Positions 46,601 to 57,360 of a stretch of DNA of 64,000 nt are shown one piece after another. How positions within the stretch are numbered: the stretch's first letter is position 1; every line of letters starts with the position of its first letter. The position numbers and the translations under genes are program-made. The stretch lies in assembly GCF_963855985.1 (NCBI RefSeq), contig NC_087118.1, positions 3,286,001 to 3,350,000 on the forward strand, given 5' to 3'. This DNA comes from Ostrinia nubilalis. Taxonomy: Eukaryota > Arthropoda > Insecta > Lepidoptera > Crambidae. Below the pieces are notes generated by a model. The model made no database searches. It was not told where the DNA came from and saw only the letters and a program-made list of their open reading frames with translations.

Positions 46601-49089
46601 TTGCATGTCATCGTTAAAAAGTATGATGGAGTGCCCAGTCTATTGACCAGTGCAATCGCATCCATATATTTAGTTTTCATATACCGTGGACCTCCAGTAA
46701 ATGTATTGGGCAGATAGACACGTCCCGGCACAACACCACCCTCTCCCCGTATGGTTTCATCTGCTGCTATCTGGTTACTTATCTCTACTGAGTTTTCTAC
46801 TTCCTGAAGGGGAGCAGATCTAAGAGCAGCATCTGAGGAATGATTCTGCATGTTAAAAATGTACCTAAGTCGTTCCTCTGAAATTCTACAGAACATATCT
46901 ACTATCCATTCCTCAGAAAGTCTGCTCAACTCTGAAAACCGCGGCTCAGATAGCAACAAACAACGGACGTATTTATTTTGTGTTAGTTTTACGCCGTTGT
47001 TGTCGAGTCTATTCGGTAACCAACCGGGATTACCGTGTGGATACAGCAAAGGATATTGGAAAGTTTCATACAGCGGATGTAAAATGTCTACAGTGTGCGG
47101 TTTTCGAGCACCTATGCGCCATATGACTATAGCTTTAGGAATATAGCGTTCGCGTTCTGTGCTCAGAATTGCGGCTATTTCCGAACCGATTGGCATGTCT
47201 CCCAAAATATTACCATGGGAGCGTCGCGACGTGGGTTCAAATATCAAATGTGCCTCCTCGGAAGGCTCCTGACTTAAACGTTTAAAACAATCTATGTATG
47301 GACTAACATTATGCATAAAATTGGTAATGCAGCGAACTACCTCCATGTCTAAATTTTGGCTTACAGCTGTCCTTTCCCTTTCGTCGTAAATGTACATACC
47401 GATAGGATTATATGTGTCAGTGTAAGCTAAATCAAAAACGCGATGGTAAGTTCGGCCCTGAATTTTTAAGAAAGACACACCGGAATTTGGTTGATGAAAA
47501 CCATGAGAAACGCCTAATGCGCTAAACGAAAACAAATTATTGAAAGCTCGCGGTCTTAGAAGGAAAGCTGGGTGGGAATAGAACTCTTCGGTTAACGGCG
47601 GTAAATTTTGAACATTATATGCTCCAGAACCACAACACCATTTGACTCTACCTTTTTCCTCAACAAAAATTCGCGCCTGACATTGAGGACATCTATGACT
47701 GTCATTCAAAGACAGTTTTTTTAAAGAATGAGTCTGAAGTGAATCTAGGTCGTCGTTTTGTTTTTGCCCGATCAAAATATTGGAGTTACGTAACGGGGGT
47801 TCTAAATTTCGATTTACTGTATTGTACTGTTGTGACGCTTCTTTATTAACTCCCGGATTTTGTTGCGAATACCGTTTTACCGCGTCTCTGTGAACAGAGG
47901 GATTATTTTGCGCGTACCGTTTGACCGCGTCCCTGTTAACGGAGGGATTGTTTTGAGTGTATCGGGTAACCGCGTCCCTATGAACCGAGGGATTTTTTTG
48001 TGCGTAACGTTTAACCGCGTCCCTATTGATAGTTGGGTTCTGGGTAGCATAACGTTTTACAGCCTCTCGGTGTCTAAGGGTTTTGGTTGACGTTACGTTA
48101 CTAACCCGACCGCTATTTAAATCGACCCGATCAATTACAACGACTGGCTTTAATTTCAATTTGACATCAGAATGTGTAGTACTGACGGACAAAGGTTTCG
48201 CATCATGGGCAATTTTTAACGCAGTTAAATCTACTCTTTCAAGAACCACAACTGGTTTTAATTTTTCATTAATTAATTTAGATTTTTTCGGTGCGGAAGA
48301 ATCTACTTTAGATTTAGATGATCTCTTTTTTTTGGGTCGACCTCGTTTGGTTGATTGCACCGGTGCAATGTCTATTGATTCTAACTCAACTTTTTCAAGG
48401 ACTACGACAGGTTTCAACGTTGTTAATTTCGCGTCGCGTGGCTCGAGTGGGACGACGGGATCTAAGTTTAGCGCAAAATTTACTACAGTTAATTTATGTA
48501 TAGAATATTGCGCCGAGGTATACGCATGTCCTATGAACAGTAATTTTGCGAGATCTTCTAAATTTTGGCAACAAAACAAACGCGCCTTATTTTGAGTTTC
48601 GTCCCGATGATTAAATTTATTATTGATGCCAACCGCATGGCTATTAAATAAATAAAATTTGTTGCCAAATTTCCAAAAAGAAACCGTATAATTGTTCCCG
48701 GTGAACAAGTAACTATCCCGAGTATCGTTACGTTCGCGAGTGAATACACGGTCGCGCAAAATATGAACTAACTGCAATGTTGCAACATCAACATCGCGCA
48801 GTGAAGCTGGAAAAAGCCCGTTTTCAATCCAGTTGGGTTCCATTGCATTAATTTTAACAGCGAAGTTCCCTACTCGATAATCATTTGGCAATTCGTCTGG
48901 TAATAAGAAAACGTGGTCCCGAGGTTTACACTGCAAGTAAAGTAAATCACCGTACTGAAGAATAGTATTGATATCCGCAATATCAAACACGGCCCGATTT
49001 TTAATAACTGACAAAGCGGATGCACATGCTGACATGGCTACACACTGTGCATTATTACCTTTATACCGTGCATCGCCTTGATGGGACAA
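43654..49089 (-). CDS. Helitron Rep/helicase transposase with N-terminal protease-like domain
   Basis: One open frame of 1,811 codons. From the N-terminus: a cysteine-protease-like domain (QGDARY, then QC with C16; FNSH with H151); a linker with AT-hook-like KRGRPKKKR (~252), three PVVVLE/PVVVID blocks and about five 15-residue repeats of the NPSVHRDAVKRYAQ type (~338-423); a zinc finger (CPQC..WCCG, ~466-490); Helitron-like N region (~560-700); Rep with FLTMTCNPKW, HUH GLPHAHICF (~891) and tyrosine pair KYLFKYM (~1033); Pif1-type helicase with GPAGTGKT (~1380), IIYDEAP (~1459), GDFRQIPP and TVHKSQGQT. Helitron Rep nicks and rejoins DNA and the helicase unwinds it during rolling-circle transposition. 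The frame opens with TTG: no ATG precedes C16, and an in-frame TAA lies 24 bp upstream. A lost start, a spliced upstream exon or a decayed 5' end are possible. The termini of the element were not resolved. Confidence 0.93.
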   Translation of the reverse strand: MSHQGDARYKGNNAQCVAMSACASALSVIKNRAVFDIADINTILQYGDLLYLQCKPRDHVFLLPDELPNDYRVGNFAVKINAMEPNWIENGLFPASLRDVDVATLQLVHILRDRVFTRERNDTRDSYLFTGNNYTVSFWKFGNKFYLFNSHAVGINNKFNHRDETQNKARLFCCQNLEDLAKLLFIGHAYTSAQYSIHKLTVVNFALNLDPVVPLEPRDAKLTTLKPVVVLEKVELESIDIAPVQSTKRGRPKKKRSSKSKVDSSAPKKSKLINEKLKPVVVLERVDLTALKIAHDAKPLSVSTTHSDVKLKLKPVVVIDRVDLNSGRVSNVTSTKTLRHREAVKRYATQNPTINRDAVKRYAQKNPSVHRDAVTRYTQNNPSVNRDAVKRYAQNNPSVHRDAVKRYSQQNPGVNKEASQQYNTVNRNLEPPLRNSNILIGQKQNDDLDSLQTHSLKKLSLNDSHRCPQCQARIFVEEKGRVKWCCGSGAYNVQNLPPLTEEFYSHPAFLLRPRAFNNLFSFSALGVSHGFHQPNSGVSFLKIQGRTYHRVFDLAYTDTYNPIGMYIYDERERTAVSQNLDMEVVRCITNFMHNVSPYIDCFKRLSQEPSEEAHLIFEPTSRRSHGNILGDMPIGSEIAAILSTERERYIPKAIVIWRIGARKPHTVDILHPLYETFQYPLLYPHGNPGWLPNRLDNNGVKLTQNKYVRCLLLSEPRFSELSRLSEEWIVDMFCRISEERLRYIFNMQNHSSDAALRSAPLQEVENSVEISNQIAADETIRGEGGVVPGRVYLPNTFTGGPRYMKTKYMDAIALVNRLGTPSYFLTMTCNPKWPEIQQSTPQGQRPNPLICARVFNLKLAQLLKDLRTGAWFGRCMYIMHVIEFQKRGLPHAHICFRIEGGGPIQNFEIDQFVRADIPPPSEAGGRLRKAVLDHMIHGPCGPPHRTDLPCWDTEKMKCTKYFPKSETAVTYCDDKGFVHLRRDSKNQATIKFRNRDITVSDLWVVPYNAALLLKYDCHINLLAYSARAIVKYLFKYMTKGPDESRVTVVPDSDKNNEIEQYVTKRYLGSCEATWRILEFDVTAREPNVKQLAVHLEGQQSIFFKPGTEADAARRAHSDLITYFKRPLGEQFDNITYLDFYERYIVHSRRPTTKNVEIFELSNNKFLTRRQRGELVSRLFWVAPNRGELFYLRLLLASQPCRSYDDLYKLGGPLCKTFQEAAKALGIADDEAEYEIAMQEASTFLTGPRLRSFFVLLAVNGVRVVSLWDKYKHLIGQDFLQRLSDDAEKAYKLCLVQIDRLLRKHGTSLVEQGLPGVIDDSTEVGRERVEYNRDELNTFVSSWLPKLSPDQNLVFSYIHTLLSDSEFRNSNNTAIFIDGPAGTGKTLLLNVITAHARGNSGIVLCTASSGIAAQNYVGGITAHSMFKFPLNPVDDLGYWSITNGSQRAELVRQADVIIYDEAPMAHKYLIHLLDRSLRDLMKCNRLFGGKIVIFAGDFRQIPPVVVKAKSNSDVINCSVKSSPIWEQIKIFNLSTSQRNRDDPEYSDFLLKLGSNQLPVQTVKVNRSILNLVDLTSHLSYVTDLNDLIDFVFSHVVIVEPDTCAGRAILTTHNQNVREINSIVLDRVESEPLHFYSIDKVLSDNADDIFLGADALNKLQPKGVPEHDLTLKVGCVCMIIRNLSFSDRLVNGTKVIVVKTTPRIITVRKPGETNEFLIPRILFKAPIEPDSPIEMTRRQFPLALCYAMTVHKSQGQTINRVGVDLRSDVFSHGQLYVALGRVQEKSDIKILVSRDKLVDDKLLLNNVVYPQLL

Positions 49090-51464
49090 TCCTTTACCAG
49101 AAATTAATAATTAATAATAGTCTGATTGACAATGAAGTCGCGCTTATTATGCATTACGAATACATAATTTAAAAGAAAGTAATTTGCTTCGAAATACAAA
49201 ATGCAGGTGGTTTCTTTATTTTCAGATAATATGCTGATACCTTATCAAGACAAAAATAACGAAAGCTCTAAAAAGATTCAAGTCAATCTTCTCTTAAAAT
49301 TATTGTTATAAAATATAAACGTGTAAAGAATGCAACTTCAGTATCTAAATTGAATGATAAAAAGTGTTATAGATTTATATGACACAGGGAAGATAATTAA
49401 AAGATTGGTCACATAATTAATGCTAATTTTCAACTCAGTTATGTAATATAATAAAAATACTTTCATTATCTTCTAACACTCTCCGCTAAAATATCTAAAG
49501 CATTTTGACAAGGCCTTAGAACATCACCTTAAAGCAATATCAATCATGCTAATTTTGAGGTACACACAGAAAACAAAATGACAAACTATAGTGCCAACAA
49601 ATTTTCTGAAAATAAATCTTCAATAAATTCATATTCAGTTATAAATGGTTATGCAATGAACAAGTGATAAATTTTACAATGCCTACCTGATTAATTACTT
49701 TTATTGTTTTGGTAATTGAAATTAAGTTTGTTTTTTACTAATAAATAAAAGAAATTAAATTAAATTTAAAAGTAGATATACCTACCTATAGAGACCTACC
49801 TAAACCGAAAATCCAAACTCATACAATTAATAGCAGCTAGTGCTAATAGTAATAAGAAGTTTAATGTAAACACAAGTTTGAAATTTTATTATAATTGAAC
49901 AACAACATTACCTACTTAAGTAGGTAGGTAATGTATCCAAATTACTAAAGAAAACAATAAATTGTATTAAAAACAAATGCCTACCAGTTAAGGTATGTAA
50001 TGATGGAAATCAATGATTATACAAATTAGTACTAACCTATTTTACTGTAACTGTACCATTTTGCAGTAAGTTCATATTACAACAAGTAATTTTATTAGGC
50101 TAATCCTACCTAAAAAATGCATTGCATTGATACAATATTTCCTAAAATAAAACTAATGCAAATTCAAATAACAGGCTAGCCTAACCCTATTGAGACAATA
50201 AGTAGGTACCTACCTACCTAATTTCTGCTTATCAAACATACCTAAATTAAATTAGTAATAATATGAATCAAAAGAAATTTAGAATTTATGTTTCTGTAAA
50301 AATGAAAAATATTATAGGACCTTAGATTAATAATCTAAGTTGATATAGGACCAATTTCAAACATGATGAATATTGATAACTTCAATCAATTGGTGCACAT
50401 CTATTTGAATTTAATTAATTTATGACAAGAGATAAAAATTAAATGTTATTAATACCACTATTCAAGTAGGTAAATTATAATTAGTATAATTATTCTTGAT
50501 TTATAAAAGGCTAGATATTATGTCAGATCCAGACATATATATACAAGTTCAAAAAAAAGTACCTATACCTAGTAAGATGAATGTCAAATCAGAATTCAAC
50601 ACACTAAATTGAAAATATTGATAAATAAATAAATACAAATATAACAAGCGCAGGATATATTTAAGTAGTATCAAATGCAAATAATCCTATTGCAAATCTG
50701 AAGGTTTTCAAATAATATTTAAACTGCATTGATATTACCTACCAATATTTGAGAAGGATTCAATCAAGTTCTTATTATTGATTTGATTTCAGAGCAAATC
50801 AATTATTTTAACTACACTGAAACATTAGATTAAATTAGATGCGATTCAATAAATGCTTTGTTTATAATAAGAACTAAAGTTATGCTTACTTGTGTATTTT
50901 AAATACCTAATGTAACACCAATTTCAACAGTAAATAATCCTACATGTAAAATTATTTTACATAACTATTCATATGAAAACCATCTCAGAGTAAGAAGGTC
51001 TAACTTTTATTGATAGATAATGTGAATTTATGTTCATCAACAATGAAATGATAACTTGCCTGTTAGGACATTATTAATACAAGTACCTTGTGTGGAATTG
51101 ACATGTTTCAAAATATAAAGATTTCTTACGTGTTATTAACTATTTACTGTTAGGCATGGACCTTTTTTATAGGTCCATGATTGTAGGTAGGTGTAAGTAA
51201 TTTAAATAACTTGGCAAATAGAATAAGGGGCTACGCCCTTGTAAACCATATTTAGAAAATGTGTGAAGTTATTGACTTGAAAAAGCTAGATCTTATGCAG
51301 TTATGAACTACCTACAACACCATTGCCATGTCAATTATAAAAGAAGAAAAATGGCGGTCCATAACTATTCATCAAAGCCAAACATAGTATATTTTTAATG
51401 AACCAAAGGACCTAAACACAGAAAATAATGGAAAGAAGAACAAATAAGACTTTATAAGACTTAC
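49090..51464. other. AT-rich, probably intron of the gene starting at 51.5 kb
   Basis: No coding frame. Small features only: a palindromic ACATTACCTAC..GTAGGTAATGT patch at 49905-49934 and scattered TAGG/CCTA tetranucleotides. It must contain the 5' end of the Helitron, which I could not place. Confidence 0.45.
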
Positions 51465-51520
51465 CCGTGGCGATGCAGACGGCCGTGGTGGAATCGTAGT
51501 TGAAGCGGGGCATCGTGAAA
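51465..51520 (-). CDS. Probable first coding exon of an unidentified host gene
   Basis: Minus strand: acceptor GTATAATTGCAG, 7 nt, ATG at 51513, then 49 coding bases (MPRFNYDSTTAVCIAT plus one base of the next codon), then donor GTAAGT (51464-51459). Codons are strongly GC-ending (CCC CGC TTC AAC TAC) in AT-rich DNA, which is good evidence for a real exon. I do not recognise the protein. The next exon lies at lower coordinates and was not found. The Helitron frame sits on the same strand in what would be the intron. Confidence 0.5.
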
Positions 51521-51823
51521 CTGCAATTATACACATTTAATGAACTAAAGAACCACAAATTATGGCACTGAAGAACCTAAAATACACTTAAAACTTCGAT
51601 CATTACACTTTAAAAAGTTTTAAACCATAAAAAGTTGTTTGTTTAACATTATTTCATTTGTTTTACAATGGCGTCCCCTTCAACAAAAATGATGCCTACA
51701 CTAACGGAACGATGAAAAGAAACAATTAAGTTGATATATCATCGAAATTGATTTGTACAATAGTTTTTTATTATTTGACAAATCAATGGATTATAATTTT
51801 AATAATATTTACACATAACTTAC

Positions 51824-51900
51824 CGCGATGAAACAAGATGCAAAACAGTTGCGACCGAGAGGGAGGCGGAAGTGAATGAGCGCGAAATGTCTCACTCAAC
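51824..51900 (-). other. Probable 5' UTR exon and promoter-proximal region
   Basis: On the minus strand a GC-richer stretch (CGCTCATTCACTTCCGCC, then CTCTCGGTCGCAACTG) ends TTTCATCGCG|GTAAGT, with the donor at 51823. It lies about 300 bp upstream of the acceptor of the coding exon. There is no ATG in it. The transcription start is not resolved. Confidence 0.4.
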
Positions 51901-52383
51901 TTTTTTTGGCCACAAAACTTATGACCATAGACAACTTTTGTTTAACCTATTGGTCACCAACCTATTTCGCCTGGAACAGTAAAAAAATATATTTCTGTTT
52001 TGAAAATAAAGATTTAGGGTTTTAGGCAATCGCAAAAATACGCATAAAATAACTAAAGCATTTTTATAAGTATTTTTATCAAAGAAATATTGCACGGAAA
52101 TGTTAAACGTTTTGTATTTTAAAAAAGACCATGGCGCTCTAAAGGATATAGAATGCAACTCAGATTTTATTTAATCTGATTTGATTATGATGATTAATTA
52201 TGATAGAAAAAGAATTATTAATAACAATCGGTTATTATGAATAATTTGGTAAAAGTGATTAAAGAAATCATTTACGTATGTATAAAATTAAATAAACTGC
52301 TTAGGGTTGGCCCAAGGTCCACCCCCGCCGCATCTAAACCTAATTATTAAATTTTAAACATTCCAATCTCATTATACTAATTT
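51901..52383. other. AT-rich stretch, nothing recognised
   Basis: Presumably the upstream flank of the gene at 51.5-51.9 kb. A short GC-richer phrase (CCACCCCCGCCGCATC) lies near 52320. No element ends were seen. Confidence 0.4.
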
Positions 52384-53207
52384 ATGGATTACTAATGTTT
52401 GGCCAAAAAACGTTTCCCAAATTATTACATCGCAAACAACGTTTCGCAAATTTTCATTTGGCAAATTCTCATTTGGCAAAACAACTTATTGCAAACTTTT
52501 AATTCGCAAATGTCGTTTTTGGCATATTATTGTTTAGCAAATTATTGTTTGGTAAGTAGCCAAATGTTTCATTTGGCAAAAATATTTCACGATAAACTAT
52601 TTACAAAATAATTTGATTGGTGCATAGAATGGAATACAAATTAGCTTGTGGTTATTATTTTGTTTAGTGGGTAGTAAATATAAAATTTGTTCTAAAATAA
52701 TTTTCTTATTTCATTCTTTTTATCGAAATTTCAAATGATTCATTAACAATAGTGGTGATTTTAGCGCTCGGCGGCCGCTACCGCGGCACGCTTCGCTCGC
52801 CTTCGCGCATTAAGGGTCACTGTTCTAACCTAACCTAACCTACTATTTTCAGCAAAACCTACTTTTTGCAACCATACTACTTTCTGCAGTCTCTTTGTTT
52901 TACATAAAATTCTTGTGAAAACCATGATAATGTGCCTTATGCTTTGATTTGTGGGTAACGGTGGGTAAGTATTTGAGGTGTCAATTTGACCAAACAAATT
53001 ATTTGGGACATAATATTTGACGAAATAAAACATTTGCTATATAAACATTTGCCAAGTAAAATTTTGCCAAATGACAATTTGACCAAATGAATTAGTTGCG
53101 AAAAGTACAGTTGCTAAAAGTTCATTTGGGAAATGAAACTTAGGCGATAAGTTGTTTGCGAAGTGAAATTTGGCGAAAAGTAATTTGGCCAAACGGAAGG
53201 ATACCAC
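52384..53207. mobile_element. TTTGGCCAAA MITE, copy 2 (uninterrupted)
   Basis: Same ends and centre as the copy at 38839. The left third packs many variants of a CATTTGGCAAA motif (52400-52590). The right part has TTTGCCAAATGACAATTTGACC and TTGGCGAAAAG blocks. CTAACCTAACCTAACC is at 52825-52840. There is no coding capacity. Confidence 0.7.
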
Positions 53208-53220
53208 TAATTTATCCCAA

Positions 53221-53251
53221 TCCCAACTAATATTATAAATGCGAAAGTAAC

Positions 53252-53284
<33 letters not shown>

Positions 53285-53465
53285 TACGCTTTCCCGCTTA
53301 AACCTCGCAACCGATTTTGATGAAATTTGGCATAGAGATAGTTTGAGTCCCGGGAAAGAACATAGGATAGTTTTTATCCCGGTTTTTGAAACAGGGACGC
53401 GCGCGATAAAGTTTTTCTGTGACAGACAAAATTCCACGCGGGCGAAGCCGCGGGCGGAAAGCTAG
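53221..53465 (+). mobile_element. 245 bp non-autonomous Helitron-like element with (TCTG)n
   Basis: It starts A|TCCCAACTAATATTATAAAT, carries GCGAAAGTAACTC and a (TCTG)n run, and ends CGCGGGCGAAGCCGCGGGCG, then GAAAGCTAG|T. TC start, GC-rich hairpin and CTAG|T make it structurally a complete short Helitron-like element of a type very common in Lepidoptera. Confidence 0.75.
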
Positions 53466-53670
53466 TATTAATATATTAAGATATCAAAACGTTCAAAATG
53501 TGTTGCTGTACACGCTGTACACGAGCCGGTGTTCTCTTTTAAGATATTTGTAAGTGATAAATTAATGTGATTACTTTCTTACTTTTACCTCGACTGTCGG
53601 TAATTATTATTAATAACTGGTAAGTAACATAATATACATAAATTAAAACGAACTGTCTCACCCATGACAG

Positions 53671-53770
53671 TGACAGGGGGGTGCCACCACCATCAATACC
53701 GAATCGCTGGTTCCGATTTTTGCCACGTTGGAAACTATATAGTTGAAATGATGGTGGCGCCCCCCTGTCA
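53671..53770. mobile_element. 100 bp hairpin MITE
   Basis: TGACAGGGGGGTGCCACCAC and the inverse of TGACAGGGGGGCGCCACCAT form the ends. The loop is about 50 nt. Confidence 0.6.
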
Positions 53771-53898
53771 ATGTGTTCGATGAAACGGTTCAGTTTAAAT
53801 TAGTTCATCTATATGACTGTAAGTAATGAACAGCGCAGCCGCCGCCGGTCTTATTGATCCTTGAGGGGATAATGACATTAATTAATCAGTAAGACATA

Positions 53899-54895
53899 CT
53901 AAAGATCGAAATAGCGATTTATGGACATATTGATTTTTTTCTTTCATAATTTCTATTTGAAAAAAATACTTATCGAACGTAACTTACGTTATTCTGATGA
54001 ATAAATGTCGTTAAAAGTTTTTCTCTAAAATCAATAGTTTGGCTGGAAAAAAATATTTTCCATTTTCGTTGTATGGAATGAAACTTAAAGTGATCGATTT
54101 CGACTAAGCCTATGGCTTGTTGACTATAATCCTAAACTATCAGCGCGCGCCCAAAGTTGCCCGTTCAGAAGTTACAAGGTTCCAAAATATGAGTGTAATA
54201 CTTGTTAAGTTGGTCTCGGGGTCGTGAAATAATGTTGAAGGCACAATTCAATCATCAACAAGTATATTGTCAATTTAACACAACGAAATGTACATAAAAC
54301 TTTGCTTATATCAGTCAAAACAATATCCAAACATCGAAATATTGAGAGAGTAATAATCAAGCGTCGCGGCCATGGGCGGACTGGCAATAAGGTCGAATTT
54401 AGAAAAAACGCCGGCGACCGTTGGTGAGAGCGCGCCGGCAGAGCGCGCGAGCCCGTGAGTTACAAAATAAAGCCCGCCAAATTCGAATGCGAGCATTAAC
54501 CACAGAGGTCGCGTTACATGAGTTAAATATTTGTCAGTAATTTAAGGTTAATTTAAATTGTTAACGTATGGAATCTTTATATTTTCGTTGAATCTTTAAA
54601 GATATTCCAAAAAAAGTCACTTTTACTAACTTTTTTTTCATTTTTCAGAACCACATAACTTGTGAACGGGCAACTTTAGGCGCGCGCTGATAGTGTAGGA
54701 TTATAGTCAACAAGCTATTTCATTCCATACAACGAAAATGGAAAATATTTTTTTCCAACCAAACTATTGGTTTTAAAGAAAATCTAACGACATAATTATA
54801 TTCATCAGAATAACGTAACGTACGATAGGTATTTTTTTCAAATAGAAATTATGAAAAATATCGCTATGTCCATAAATCGCAATTTCGATCCATAG
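53899..54895. mobile_element. 1.0 kb foldback element
   Basis: The arms, about 250-285 bp (53899-54183 and 54645-54895), are inverse copies with moderate divergence. Shared phrases include GCGATTTATGGACATA, TATTTTCCATTTTCGTTG and TTGACTATAATCC. The centre has a GC-rich block (54400-54470) and no gene. Confidence 0.7.
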
Positions 54896-55674
54896 TGTGA
54901 CGTAACCTATCATTATGAATTTAAAAAATAGAAGTTGTGAAAAAAAAACGCTGTCCAAAATTTCGCTTTTCGATCGATCCATAATAGAAGTTTTTTTTTT
55001 TAAAACATGATGATGACATTCACAACGTTAAAAAATTAAATTATTATTTTTATCTCATAAAGTTAAAAGTAAATTATGCCTGCTCCACTTTTACCTACTT
55101 TCGAGAGACCTTAATTTTTCAGTCGTACAAAACAAAATTTGACAGAAGGGCGCTACACGGGTTAAAATTCACATTTTTGTCCTTTGACGTTTCAAAATCT
55201 TTTGATTAAATTTCCGAACGAAACATCCTATCACTCTCTAATCTATGGTCCCTACACCCCCCCTCTTGCCAAACTGTCAAACAAAAGTTTGTTTTGATTT
55301 GGTTGGTGTTGTTTTGTTCGAATGAAATTAATAAGAATAGTTACTTACATACATATCTCAAAGAAATAATCTATAGCTGAAACAAGTGATCTTAAAAATA
55401 ATAGTAACAGAAGCCTTGTACAATATTGCAACAATATCTGAGTTTTCAATGTGATACTGTTACGTTAACTCTATGCATATTTTGCCTGTGTAAAATAAAG
55501 AGAATGGTGATTGCAGCGTAAGGTAATGCTTGATGATAACTATGAAACGTTTGATAATTGATGGCACTATTAATTATTCAATAATATTTAAGAGGTCAAA
55601 GTTTTTGAGGATGAATGTTTTTTACTCTTGCACTCTAAAAGTATTGTACAGTTTTGATGAAATTGTTTAACTAT
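54896..55674. other. Stretch with no recognised gene
   Basis: AT-rich, with a C-run near 55255. GTTTGTTTTGATTTGGTTGG follows. No splice-supported frame was seen. Confidence 0.45.
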
Positions 55675-55792
55675 AAGGCTGGGTTGCACCATCTTACTTT
55701 AACAAACATCAAAAATCTATCAAACTTCATTCAGAAAACACCAGTTATCGTTAAAGTAACGGTCAAAGTTAGGTAATGCAACTGAGCCTTAA
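55675..55792. mobile_element. 118 bp MITE, GGGTTGCACCA type
   Basis: Left end AAGGCTGGGTTGCACCATC, right end the inverse of AAGGCTCAGTTGCATTACC. GGTTGCACCA ends are seen in many insect MITEs as I remember them. Confidence 0.55.
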
Positions 55793-56636
55793 TGTTTACA
55801 ACAAAATGTAAGCACAATATCTATCCATTTAATTAAAGTTATATATTTTACTTTTCAGATGTTAAAGTGATCAATAATGATGTACAACTTGTCCCGGAAA
55901 ACCAATATTTAATGAAAATTAATAAAATCTTAACAAACCAAAGTAAACTGTTCATAATTCCAAAATATTTAATTGAACATAAATTGATTATTATCTTTAA
56001 ATAAGCCTTCTTAATAAATGAGTGTTTTAAAATTCATTGGGTTTTAATTAATATTAAATATCTAATAAGTTGAGATAAAAATGATATAGGAATGTTATCA
56101 ACTGAACTAAGTACCTAAATATACTATAATAAAGTATCAATCAATCATCAATGTTAATGGAGTTCAAGATAATAGTAATATTTTGATGGTAATGATACAG
56201 ACGGAGACAAGGCTATTTTCATAAATAAAAATAGATGAAAACTTTTAAATACTATGTCACTTTTAAGAACTTATTCTACATAATAATAGGTTTGGAAGTT
56301 CTTTACAAGCTTAAAAACTTGTTTGTTTGGCTCTTGTGCATAAAATCTTACTTTTACAGGCATGGTATGCAGCTAAATGCATCAAATAAATTATTAAGTA
56401 AATACTTTTATCCTTCTTACTGTTAGAATTTTGCTGTGTGTAGGTTTTTCATATCCAGATTTATTCTTAGAGATGTTTTCTTTGTGTAATGAAGTACTAC
56501 TAACTTAATTTAGTAGTAAGTAGGCAATACTTACCACATTTAGTTTCAACAAATGTCATAATAATACGAGTAAGTACTTTAGTAAGTCCTGTTCTTTATA
56601 TTTCTAAAAATTATTTTGGGACTGGATGGCGCAATA
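55793..56636. other. AT-rich stretch, nothing recognised
   Basis: No gene or structured repeat recognised. Frames here are AT-driven. Confidence 0.5.
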
Positions 56637-57181
56637 CAGGGTGGAATTTTATAATGCCACCTAGAGGGAAAGTACTTTTAATATTGTAGATAGAACCTTT
56701 TTCTCAAAGAAAACATTCCTTTATTTTTGAAAAGAAATAGAACTACATTCAAAGATTTACAAACATTTTCTTGCCACACCCAGAATCAAACCAACTGAAA
56801 TCTATTAAAAATTACAACCTGTACTTTTATTGCATCAATTGTTAGGGTTAAGTTTATGGATGAAATCTCTTTAACAAACTTGATAAATCAAATGAAATGA
56901 AAACCATGAAATCTTAAATTATTTTATTTATGTACAGAATACATTGTATGGTATGGTAGACAATTTTCGAAAATCTTTCAATGCAGTTCTCTTTCTTTTC
57001 AAAAACAAAGAAATGTTTTCTTTCAGTAAAATTTTCTATCTTAGTATTATGAGTACTTACTGATATGTACCATCCTAGACTGCATCTCACTTAACACCAG
57101 GTGCGATTGCGGTCAAATACCTGCCTTGTCTAGCATAAAAAAAAACTTTCCCTCTAGGTGGCATTACAAAATTCCACCCTG
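56637..57181. mobile_element. 545 bp CAGGGTGG foldback/MITE
   Basis: Ends CAGGGTGGAATTTTATAATG and the inverse of CAGGGTGGAATTTTGTAATG, with TA on both sides. The 36 bp terminal repeats differ by one base. More inward, TTTCTTTGAGAAAAAGG-like and TTTACAAACATT-like sequences pair loosely. Confidence 0.75.
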
Positions 57182-57240
57182 TATATCCAATAATATTTAT
57201 TTATTTAATTAATAACTACAATTTATAACACACAAAAGTT

Positions 57241-57317
57241 AGTGAGATGGTTGAAAGAAATTTCGGTAAAGGGGGTAAAACGGGATCCACGCGTACGAAG
57301 TCGCGGGAGGCCGCTAG
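57241..57317 (+). mobile_element. Short Helitron-like 3' end (CTAG|T)
   Basis: It contains CGGGATCCACGCGTACGAAG, then TCGCGGGAGGCCG and CTAG|T. This resembles the short lepidopteran Helitron tails at 34858 and 53465. The 5' part is missing. Confidence 0.45.
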
Positions 57318-57360
57318 TTATTTCATAATGCGCGCTCGTTGCCTCGCACAAGTACCTATA

